A stretch of 64,000 bases of DNA from an uncultured bacterium (GTDB taxonomy: Bacteria > Bacillota > Clostridia > Lachnospirales > Lachnospiraceae). Position numbers and translations under genes: made by a program. Under the pieces are notes generated by a model. The model saw only the letters and a list, made by a program, of their open reading frames with translations, did not search any database and was not told the origin of the DNA. The stretch lies in assembly GCA_947243845.1 (NCBI GenBank), contig CAMXIF010000009.1:1-64000 (forward strand), read 5' to 3'. The number at the start of each line of letters is the position of its first letter. Positions within the stretch are counted from its first letter, which is position 1. Positions 55,301 through 62,052 of the stretch are shown here, in pieces.

Positions 55301-56301
55301 GGCTCCATAAACACACCGGAAAAGACGCCTAGGGCGCCAAACATTCCCGGATGTTTCATCACCGAGAGGGCGGACTGCGCTGACCCCAGGGACAGCCCTG
55401 CTATGGCGCGGTTATCCCGGCCCGCCTTGATCCGGAACTGCCTTTCCATATAGGGAATGACATCTTTCGTCAGTTCCCGGTCAAAATCACCTGGGAAAAA
55501 AATGTAAGTTCTTTCGGAGTTCAACATATCGAGTACAGCTCGATTGCGAGATCCGCTTCGCGGACTCGAATAGGCAGCCGGATTTTCCCTGTTTTCCTCC
55601 GTCAAAAATGCATAGCCGCAGACCATGACCACAATCATCTCTTCACATTGCCCATCCGCGATCAGGTTATCCATGATAAAATTTAATTTTCCCTGCCAGA
55701 TCCAACCGGTCTCGCTCTCCCCGACACCGTGCAGGAGATAGAGTGCAGGATACTTTCTCCCGGCATTTTTCTGTTCCTCATAGCCGGGCGGTGTATACAC
55801 ATAACTCTCCTTGAGATGTCCGGTCACCCCTGATATATATTTACAAATGCTGACCGTCCCGTGGGGAACCGGTCTGATATAAAAGAAATCATCCTCTTTC
55901 TCCGGCACCTCAAAGGTATTGATCACCCGAAAACAGCCGTAAGACACCCCTGCCTTCGGATTGCAGACCTGCACATCATCCACGTACCAATGATAATAAT
56001 GCATCCCATAGTGGAACTTTCTGGTTCCCCTGAATCCGCCCTTCCCATCCGGTTCTAAGGCAAATCGTCCGGTACCGGCAAAGCCGCCAAGACATCCGAT
56101 CTCTACCTTCTTAGCATTGGGCGCATACAGATAAAACGCCACATTGCCATCTGCTCCCACACTGACATTGGGTATCTCATCATAATAAGACACCCTCACA
56201 AACTCAGGATCCCCCGACTCCATGACCAGTTCGGCATTCCTGTGGATGGGATCGAAAAAATCCGGGTGCAGCGTCAGCGCCTGATTACACTCTTCATACA
56301 T
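52390..56301 (-). CDS. Giant fusion: two esterase modules plus GH43 and C-terminal carbohydrate-binding domain
   Basis: 1303 residues; a GTG at 56310 overlapping the upstream stop is an alternative start. Order: E-set/CBM48-like domain (about 40-135), esterase-D-type hydrolase 1 (about 150-410; nucleophile in AIAGLSLGSAQ, Asp/His later), linker, second E-set domain (about 500-590), hydrolase 2 (about 605-840; AMAGLSMGGMQ), GH43 five-blade domain (about 845-1160; Asp in PDGEP, Asp in YAPDVTV, Glu in EGHEYFEAASI) and a CBM6-like end. It has no signal peptide. It likely de-esterifies and cuts arabinoxylan-type oligosaccharides. A hairpin repeat is inserted in frame at 55544-55570. Confidence 0.9.
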   Translation of the reverse strand: MYEECNQALTLHPDFFDPIHRNAELVMESGDPEFVRVSYYDEIPNVSVGADGNVAFYLYAPNAKKVEIGCLGGFAGTGRFALEPDGKGGFRGTRKFHYGMHYYHWYVDDVQVCNPKAGVSYGCFRVINTFEVPEKEDDFFYIRPVPHGTVSICKYISGVTGHLKESYVYTPPGYEEQKNAGRKYPALYLLHGVGESETGWIWQGKLNFIMDNLIADGQCEEMIVVMVCGYAFLTEENRENPAAYSSPRSGSRNRAVLDMLNSERTYIFFPGDFDRELTKDVIPYMERQFRIKAGRDNRAIAGLSLGSAQSALSVMKHPGMFGALGVFSGVFMEPLESVISAQDKPRLVFLSCGSEEKEILESQEHYTVQLEQAAVPVMNRIYEGYHEWMVWRKSLADFVPALFRWETEKDIKRGEDALRDRKGQWEENIGKRYAAAGKQSAVADGIRLGVENEWVSERQLQRQGREEQMLFFEPVYKQVCFETDEQGRPAGRYIEEQPGFTCREDGSVKISLYAPGARQVEVDVFDCGRMSLQEDLQHQGYWYGVMEDVEPGFHYVTFDVNGTRVLNVQAPVGYGCFQAINYLDVPDPEFTYHELHNVPHGQVHMDYYTSSQTGRMKLCYVYTPPGYDACGGKRYPVLYLQHGGGENEIGWFRQGKIANMADNLIAAGRMTEMLIVMNTGYAFRADGASHYAVGSFEEELVQDCIPYIDGRYATLADKGHRAMAGLSMGGMQSQKIALHHTDLFASLGIFSGGFVIADEEEDYRELLYHADRFREEMDLLFVGCGAQDHFYEKTVANVKEIQGQGVPIMDFFASGRHDWNFWRRCAVRFLQALFPKQAFNPYLPSWEYIPDGEPYVFGDRVYVYGSHDYYNGHVFCLGDYVSWSAPVSDLGNWRYEGVIYPKTSDPLNRDGKMCLYAPDVTVGPDGRYYLYYVLDHVSVVSVAVCDTPAGEFCFYGYVHYQDGIRLGEKEGDQPQFDPGVLTEDNRTYLYTGFCPRGDKSRIGAMVTVLGADMLTIEEAPKLVVPGCEHSAGSGFEGHEYFEAASIRKVGTDYYFVYSSIAMHELCYAVSKKPDGDFVYGGVIVSNCDLHIDTYKPADKPMAYGANNHGSIVQIGEDWYIFYHRHTNGTWYSRQGCAEKIKIAEDGSIPQVEMTSCGLNGAPLRGEGEYGAYLACNLFTDTESVYVGDDRFPKIMQDGRDGDEESGYIGNMKDSATAGFKYFACKNVTEISIKTRGYAGGCFEVRTVWDGEALAKIPIRYSNVWEEYSAPVHIPDGTQAVYLTYRGDGAASLLSFSLKTGEQN
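55508..55570. repeat. Dispersed hairpin repeat inserted in a coding region
   Basis: TTGCGAGATCC (from 55544) with central CTTCG and closing GGACTCGAA (to 55570), preceded by an ATCGAG/CTCGAT hairpin (55528-55544) and a CTTTCGGAGTTC arm. It is read in frame as about 20 extra residues (SSPRSGSRNRAVLDMLNSE) in esterase module 1 that module 2 lacks. Confidence 0.8.
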
Positions 56302-56306
56302 AATAA

Positions 56307-56789
56307 TCACCGTTCCTTCTTAATTCGTTCTAATTCTTCTTCAATTTCCCGCACTTTTCTGTCTGTCTCCTCAATCCGTGGATCTTCCCTGCGCTCCATG
56401 CTTCTGGAAGTCCGTCTGCCCGCAAAAAGAATCCTTGCCACCAGCCCCGCTCCGCCGAAGATCAACACCAGGATCAAAGCCCACTCATAGAGCGTCACAT
56501 GCATCAGACGGATATCCGTGGTTATGATCACCGCCAGGATGACAATCAATATACTGGCCGCCGTAAATAGCTTGGAACCCACGCTCCCCTCCGTCACAAA
56601 CATCCACACGATTCCTATGATAAAAGGTACCATGATCAGCCCATTTCCCATACGGAAGCCGCCAAGTGAAAATCCAATCCCAAAAAAGCCGGAGGATACC
56701 ATCACCTTTTGTGAAAAAATAAACAATCCCGCAATCAGCATTGCCAGCCCCGCCAAAAACTGCAATAATTCATTTCCTGCTCTCTTCAT
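56307..56789 (-). CDS. Four-helix membrane protein with charged tail
   Basis: 160 residues: about four membrane helices (LLQFLAGLAMLIAGLFIF; LIMVPFIIGIVWMFVTEG; FTAASILIVILAVIITT; WALILVLIFGGAGLVARILF), then a 40-residue charged coiled-coil tail (EETDRKVREIEEELERIKKER). Its stop touches the start of the esterase/GH43 gene, so the two may be cotranslated. Family unknown. Confidence 0.75.
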   Translation of the reverse strand: MKRAGNELLQFLAGLAMLIAGLFIFSQKVMVSSGFFGIGFSLGGFRMGNGLIMVPFIIGIVWMFVTEGSVGSKLFTAASILIVILAVIITTDIRLMHVTLYEWALILVLIFGGAGLVARILFAGRRTSRSMERREDPRIEETDRKVREIEEELERIKKER

Positions 56790-56971
56790 CTTACCTCTCC
56801 CCTCATTCGTCTATCTATTGCTTCATTAATATATACATCATTTTACCGTATCCTCCCGCCTAGTGCAATCTATTCCTTCCTGCCAGACATCCTATTTACC
56901 ATGCAAAGCATGCCGCTGAAATGACGGGAAGCAGATTATTCAATTTTCATTATCATGATTTTCCAACCTAT

Positions 56972-57013
56972 ATATATCCCTCTAGATATATCCCTCTAGA
57001 TATATCCCTCTAC
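56972..57013. repeat. Three tandem 14-bp repeats before the PfoR-like gene
   Basis: ATATATCCCTCTAG at 56972-56985 and 56986-56999, then ATATATCCCTCTAC at 57000-57013, followed by a degraded unit. They lie 11 bp upstream of a TTGACA (57025-57030), 16 bp, TACAAT (57047-57052) promoter, in the place of an activator or repressor array. Confidence 0.8.
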
Positions 57014-57096
57014 ATATATCTCACTTGACAAAATCTCATAAACTACTACAATATGACTGGATGTCCTAAAATGTGAGAAAGGAACCTTTTAACATT

Positions 57097-58146
57097 ATGA
57101 AAGAATTTTTGGAGCGTAAAAACATTAGTTTTTCTCTGAAACGCTACGGTGTTGACTGTCTGAGCGCTATGGCCCAGGGACTCTTCTGCTCCCTTCTGAT
57201 CGGCACCATCATCAAAACGCTGGGACAGCAGACCGGTATCGAATATCTGGTGACCATCGGCGGTTACGCGGCTGCCATGGCAGGACCGGCTATGGCAATC
57301 TCTATCGGCTTTGCCCTGCAGGCACCGCCACTTGTTCTCTTTTCCCTGGCGGCTGTGGGCGGTGCGGCCAATGAACTGGGCGGCGCCGGCGGTCCCCTGG
57401 CAGTATTAATCATTGCTATCCTGGCGGCGGAATGCGGCAAACTGGTCTCCAAGGAGACAAAGGTTGACATTCTGGTAACCCCCTTCGTGACCATCTTTGT
57501 GGGGGTAGCGCTCTCCACTCTGTTGGCTCCCGGCATCGGTGCGGTCGCCAGCAGCATCGGACAGCTGATCATGTGGTCCACCGAACTGCAGCCCTTCCTG
57601 ATGGGTATAATCGTTTCCGTTCTTGTCGGAATCGCGCTGACGCTTCCCATCTCTTCCGCAGCAATCTGTGCAGCCTTGTCGCTTACAGGACTGGCCGGCG
57701 GTGCGGCGGTAGCCGGATGCTGTGCCAATATGATAGGCTTTGCTGTCATGAGTTTTAAAGAAAATAAATGGGGCGGACTGATTTCCCAAGGACTGGGCAC
57801 TTCCATGCTGCAGATGGGTAACATCCTCAAGAATCCCCGCATCTGGATTCCCCCCATCATCGCATCCGCTATCACAGGCCCGATTGCCACCTGCGTGTTC
57901 CGACTGCAGATGAACGGCACACCGGTCTCTTCCGGCATGGGCACCTGCGGTCTGGTCGGACAGATTGGTGTATATTCTGGCTGGATCAGCGACATTACTG
58001 CCGGCGCCAAGACTGCCATCACCGCTTATGACTGGATCGGGCTGATCCTGATCAGTTTCATCCTGCCAGCCGTGATCTCCCTGCTTGTCGGCAATTTCTT
58101 AAGAAAAATCGGCTGGATCAAGGAAGGCGATTTGAAATTAGACTGA
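57097..58146 (+). CDS. PfoR / PTS EIIC-like integral membrane protein
   Basis: 349 residues from MKEFLERKNISFSLKRYGVDCL; GAAAGGA is upstream at long spacing, and a GTG eight codons earlier is possible. About nine membrane segments rich in Gly and Ala (AAVGGAANELGGAGGPLAVLIIAILAAECGKLVS). It matches the PfoR-like (COG3641) family, which is related to PTS sugar permeases and once linked to toxin-gene regulation in Clostridium perfringens; no PTS EIIA/B is adjacent. The substrate is unknown. Confidence 0.85.
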   Translation: MKEFLERKNISFSLKRYGVDCLSAMAQGLFCSLLIGTIIKTLGQQTGIEYLVTIGGYAAAMAGPAMAISIGFALQAPPLVLFSLAAVGGAANELGGAGGPLAVLIIAILAAECGKLVSKETKVDILVTPFVTIFVGVALSTLLAPGIGAVASSIGQLIMWSTELQPFLMGIIVSVLVGIALTLPISSAAICAALSLTGLAGGAAVAGCCANMIGFAVMSFKENKWGGLISQGLGTSMLQMGNILKNPRIWIPPIIASAITGPIATCVFRLQMNGTPVSSGMGTCGLVGQIGVYSGWISDITAGAKTAITAYDWIGLILISFILPAVISLLVGNFLRKIGWIKEGDLKLD

Positions 58147-58320
58147 TTTTTTTAAAAAAATATGTTTTACCCCTTTACAAATCCGTATAAAAACCGAGAT
58201 AATATATGTAAGAATGTACTTTATTAACAAGGAAAATTCCTTCTGAGATTAACAAATCAACAGCTTACACAAAGCACATCAGACACGGAAGTCGAACAAT
58301 ATTACATGGAGGGATGCAAA

Positions 58321-59568
58321 ATGGGAATTAATTTAAACGGATTAAGTTCAGGATTAGCAGATACGTACTCCACCTTATTAAGTGGAGCAGGATCTGGCAG
58401 TTCCGGCGGTTTTGACGGTTCATCGCTGCTTACGGATTATGCCGCTATCAAAAACGGCAGTTATGGTAAGATGATGAAATCCTACTATGCCAAGATGAAA
58501 ACCGAAGAAGGCGAGGAGAATGAGAAGACTTCTTCTTCCAAGGCTAAGAAAGTGAAAGACGCTTCCTCGGCCTCTGCCGCAAGTTCGCTTTACAGATCTG
58601 CCAGCGCACTGGGTAATTTGAATTACGATGACCGCAGCGAGGAAAATGTCCAAAAGATTACCGATGCGGTATCCTCCTTTATCAAGGATTACAACAGCCT
58701 GATGAAGAGCGGCGCAAAGAGTGAGAATACCACCGTCCAGAAACAGACGGACGCATTGTATGACTCATATTACAGCAACTACAAACTTTTTGCCAAGATT
58801 GGTATTACCATGAATTCAGACAGGACACTGTCCTTTGATGAAGATTCTTTCAAGAAGGGATTCACCGATGACAGCGGTCGTGCCGGTACCGTCAAAACAC
58901 TGTTTGGCGGCATTGGTTCCTTTGCTGACAAAGCGGTTGACCGGGCGAGCAGAATCTACCGCGCCGCAGGTGATGGCGAGGCCGTAACCTCTTCCAAAGC
59001 CAAGTACACAAGCGGTTCAGGAAGCACTTCTTCCAGCAGTTCCAAGACAAACAGTTCTTCTTCCAACAAGGAGATCTCCAAGACTGCAGAGGATCCCGCA
59101 TCGGCAGCTTCCGCCAGCACGCTTTATAAATCTTTGGAAAAACTGTCCACCATGGATATCAATAATGATAACAAAGACAAAGTATATGACGCGTTTTCTG
59201 CTTTTGTAAAGGACTATAATAACCTGATCAAGAACACCAACGACAGCAAGAACTCCAATGTCATCAATCAGGCAAACTATTTAAAGAGCCTTGTAAGCGG
59301 CAACAAGAGCGCCTTTTCCAGAATGGGCGTCACGGTAAATTCCGATAAGACTCTCTCCATAGACGAGACCAAGTTCAAGGAAGCGGATATGGGCAATGTC
59401 AAGAATTTATTTACCGGTGTATACTCTTTCGGGGAAAAGATGACCGACAGGATCAATAGCATCTACCGTTATGCAAGCCAGGGCGAATCCCTGCGCAATA
59501 AGACATACACCAGTCAGGGCGGATATAGCAACGTTGATACCGGGTCTACCTTGGATACAACACTCTAA
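58321..59568 (+). CDS. Orphan protein with two FliD-C-like repeats
   Basis: 415 residues from MGINLNGLSSGLADTYSTLL; GGAGGG lies eight bases before the ATG. Two repeats (about 85-215 and 265-395) share SxLYxSxxxLxxxxxxxxxxxKVxDAxxxFxKDYNxLxK, then GIT/VTxNSDxTLSxDExxFK and LFxGxxSFxxKxxDRxxxIYRxA. This resembles the C-terminal domain of the flagellar cap FliD. Ser-rich linkers (SGSGSTSSSSSKTNSSSSN) separate them. No signal peptide and no flagellar genes nearby. Export by a flagellar-type route or another system is possible; function unknown. Confidence 0.75.
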   Translation: MGINLNGLSSGLADTYSTLLSGAGSGSSGGFDGSSLLTDYAAIKNGSYGKMMKSYYAKMKTEEGEENEKTSSSKAKKVKDASSASAASSLYRSASALGNLNYDDRSEENVQKITDAVSSFIKDYNSLMKSGAKSENTTVQKQTDALYDSYYSNYKLFAKIGITMNSDRTLSFDEDSFKKGFTDDSGRAGTVKTLFGGIGSFADKAVDRASRIYRAAGDGEAVTSSKAKYTSGSGSTSSSSSKTNSSSSNKEISKTAEDPASAASASTLYKSLEKLSTMDINNDNKDKVYDAFSAFVKDYNNLIKNTNDSKNSNVINQANYLKSLVSGNKSAFSRMGVTVNSDKTLSIDETKFKEADMGNVKNLFTGVYSFGEKMTDRINSIYRYASQGESLRNKTYTSQGGYSNVDTGSTLDTTL

Positions 59569-59597
59569 TTTGCGAGATCCGCTTCGCGGACTCAAAT
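59569..59597. repeat. Dispersed hairpin repeat copy
   Basis: TTTGCGAGATCCGC followed by TTCGCGGACTCAAA just after the stop of the FliD-like gene; 23 of the 25 core positions match the copy at 55544-55570. Confidence 0.8.
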
Positions 59598-59630
59598 AAT
59601 CAGAGAACTTTCTTAGCTACTAAAATGATA

Positions 59631-59662
59631 AGAGACGGAACCAAATGGTTCCGCCTCTTTTT
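59631..59662. terminator. Terminator between convergent genes
   Basis: AGAGACGGAACC (59631-59642) pairs with GGTTCCGCCTCT (59647-59658) with a TTTTT run after it. It serves the FliD-like gene and, in reverse, the isomerase operon. Confidence 0.85.
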
Positions 59663-59746
59663 GTTATATCTTTGACAAATTCCTATGTCAAAACCTATCT
59701 CTTATGTCTCCTATGCCAGAGTCCCTTATGTGAATGCGAAAGTCTC

Positions 59747-61231
59747 TTACGCGAAGGGATTCTCTGTCGGATAAGGCAGGCTCTTGGGCTGATTATAACC
59801 AATCTCGCTCACATCCACACCAATGTACTTAAATACTTCATACAGAGCCTTACCAAAATGACCGAATGCCACTGCACCGTGATGAGGATAATTCTTCTCG
59901 ATCAATACATGACGATAGAATCTTCCCATTTCAGGAATCGCGAATACACCGATACCACCGAAGGACTTGGTAGCTACAGGCAGTACCTCACCCTCTGCCA
60001 CATAAGCGCGCAGAATGTTGTCCGCTGTACTCTGCAAACGATAGAATGTGATATCGCCGGGAACAATGTCACCCTCAAGAGTACCCTGGGTTACTTCCTC
60101 AGGAAGAGATCTTGCCATAATCATCTGATACTCCATGCTGCACTTGGACAGTTTCTTGGAGCAGGTATTACCACAGTGGAAGCCCATGAAAGTATCTGTA
60201 TACTTATAGTCAAACTTGCCTTCGATGGACTCTTTGTACATATCCTTCGGTACGGAGTTGTTGATATCGAGCAGGGTTACGATGTCATCACTGACTGCCT
60301 GGCCGAGGAACTCACTTAAAGTACCATAGATATCTACTTCACAGGATACCGGGATGCCTCTGCCGGCAAGACGGCTGTTCACGAAGCAGGGCACGAAACC
60401 AAACTGTGTCTGGAATGCAGGCCAGCATTTGCTGGTAAGTGTCACATACTCACGATACCCTCTATGCTCCTCAACCCAGTCAAGAAGTGTCAACTCATAC
60501 TGAGCAAGTTTCGGAAGAATGCTGGGCTTGTTGTTGCCATCGCCAAGCTCTGCTTCCATATCTTTAACCACATCCGGAATACGAGGATCATCTGCATGCT
60601 TATTGAACGCTTCAAACAGATCAAGTTCGGAGTTCTCCTCAATCTCTACGCCCAGATTGTAAAGCTGTTTGATGGGTGCATTACAAGCCAGGAAATTGAG
60701 CGGTCTCGGACCAAAGGAAATGATCTTCAAGTTAGCAAGCGCTGCCACTGCACGAGCGATCGGCACAAACTCATGGATCATATCAGCACAGTCCTCTGCA
60801 TCGCCTACCGGATACTCCGGAATATATGCCTTGATGTTGCGCAGTTTTAAGTTATAGCTTGCATTGAGCATACCACAGTAAGCATCGCCACGTCCCTGAA
60901 TCAGGTCGTTCTGGGACTCCTCAGCCGCTGCCACAAACATCTTCGGACCTTCAAAATGTTTTGCAAGCAGAGTCTCTGAAATCTCAGGACCGAAGTTGCC
61001 CAGGTAAACACAGAGTGCGTTACATCCCTGCTCTTTGATATCCTTCAGAGCATTTACCATGTCAATCTCACTCTCGATGATGCAGACAGGACACTCATAA
61101 ATATCCTCTGCATCATATTTTGCCTTGTAAGCCTCCACCAGGGCTTTTCTTCTGTTCACAGCAAGAGATGCCGGGAAACAGTCGCGGCTTACCGCTACGA
61201 TACCAATTTTTACTTTCGGTAAATTGTTCAT
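59747..61231 (-). CDS. L-fucose/L-arabinose isomerase family protein
   Basis: 494 residues. IGIVAVSRDCFPASLAVNRR at the start and EVDIYGTLSEFLGQ, DTFMGFHCGNTC and a C-terminal HHGAVAFGHFGKALYEV place it in the fucose/arabinose isomerase-like superfamily (COG2407). Acid and histidine residues for Mn(2+) are probably E and D in CEVDIYG and the GFHCGN histidine. In this operon with xylulokinase it likely makes a ketose for the kinase; exact sugar unknown. The leader to 61400 has two hairpin repeats. Confidence 0.88.
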   Translation of the reverse strand: MNNLPKVKIGIVAVSRDCFPASLAVNRRKALVEAYKAKYDAEDIYECPVCIIESEIDMVNALKDIKEQGCNALCVYLGNFGPEISETLLAKHFEGPKMFVAAAEESQNDLIQGRGDAYCGMLNASYNLKLRNIKAYIPEYPVGDAEDCADMIHEFVPIARAVAALANLKIISFGPRPLNFLACNAPIKQLYNLGVEIEENSELDLFEAFNKHADDPRIPDVVKDMEAELGDGNNKPSILPKLAQYELTLLDWVEEHRGYREYVTLTSKCWPAFQTQFGFVPCFVNSRLAGRGIPVSCEVDIYGTLSEFLGQAVSDDIVTLLDINNSVPKDMYKESIEGKFDYKYTDTFMGFHCGNTCSKKLSKCSMEYQMIMARSLPEEVTQGTLEGDIVPGDITFYRLQSTADNILRAYVAEGEVLPVATKSFGGIGVFAIPEMGRFYRHVLIEKNYPHHGAVAFGHFGKALYEVFKYIGVDVSEIGYNQPKSLPYPTENPFA

Positions 61232-61281
61232 ATTGTTTATCCTCCTTTAACCGGTGCTGCCGGTTGTTTATATGTTTTATA

Positions 61282-61392
61282 CTTCCGCTTATCCCGAGTC
61301 CGCGAAGCAAATCTCGCAATTGAGCTTACATCTACCTTCCGCTTATCCCGAGTCCGCGAAGCGGATCTCGCAAAGTTATTTGCGAAGCAAAT
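61282..61392. repeat. Two dispersed hairpin copies in tandem
   Basis: A 27-bp direct repeat (61282-61308 and 61336-61362) beginning CTTCCGCTTATCC; each copy continues into the dispersed hairpin in reverse orientation (61294-61319 with three changes that open the stem, and 61349-61373 intact). A small TTTGCGAAGCAAA hairpin follows at 61380-61392. Confidence 0.8.
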
Positions 61393-61400
61393 TACTTTTA

Positions 61401-62024
61401 TTATTCACGGATATCCAAATTCTTTCCCACAAGTCCGATATGCGCGCCGGCATCGAGCCCGCCTTCCGCATGACCGATCAACCACTTGTTCTGCGCCGTG
61501 ATCAGGGCATCTTCCCAGCCCTCATGGCTCTCCTGCAGCGGATAATTGGTGCCTGCCGGAAGTACGATACCTACCTTGAAACCATCCTCATTGGCACTAC
61601 AGGGCGCATAGTGGAGGGTTGTCGCATAAAGTTCCACCGCCGTGCCTACTTCCACCAAAAATGCTTCCATCTTAGCGGTCTCATAGGTAAAGTCATCGGT
61701 GATATCCTGCTGCATGCCTACGATCAGCACTGCATCCGTAGCCGCCACATTGATCTCAGAACTTCTGTGATACTCTATGGCGTTGAGTTTATAGTTATGC
61801 CCGTTGCAGTAGCCCACCTCAATGGGCAGTTCCCCGTAGGTTCTTCTCTGTAAATCTTTCGCCGCCTGTGTTGCCTCCAACGCCTGGATGGACGGCTCGT
61901 AAGCTACTCCTTCCGGTAATGGTGTCTCCTTCTTGATTGCCTCCACGAGATCTGTGAAGTCAATCCCTTCCACGACCCTGCCATACTTACGAAATGACGG
62001 ATCTGTCACTTTTTTAATCTCCAT
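61401..62024 (-). CDS. DUF4867 family protein
   Basis: 207 residues, cupin-like beta-rich fold (GYCNGHNYKLNAIEYHRSSEINVAATDAVLIVGMQQDITDD; VELYATTLHYAPCSANEDGFKVGIVLPAGTNYPL). Proteins of this family sit in sugar operons of Lachnospiraceae, and a lyxose-isomerase-like or mutarotase-like role has been my reading of that context; it is inference. It lies 28 bp after the kinase gene and 169 bp before the isomerase. Confidence 0.8.
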   Translation of the reverse strand: MEIKKVTDPSFRKYGRVVEGIDFTDLVEAIKKETPLPEGVAYEPSIQALEATQAAKDLQRRTYGELPIEVGYCNGHNYKLNAIEYHRSSEINVAATDAVLIVGMQQDITDDFTYETAKMEAFLVEVGTAVELYATTLHYAPCSANEDGFKVGIVLPAGTNYPLQESHEGWEDALITAQNKWLIGHAEGGLDAGAHIGLVGKNLDIRE

Positions 62025-62052
62025 CTGTGCTGTCTCCTTTCCGGTTATTTTC

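Noticed and set aside
59645..60319. Long plus-strand ORF opposite the isomerase gene
   Set aside because: Antisense shadow of a strongly conserved isomerase; no ribosome site.
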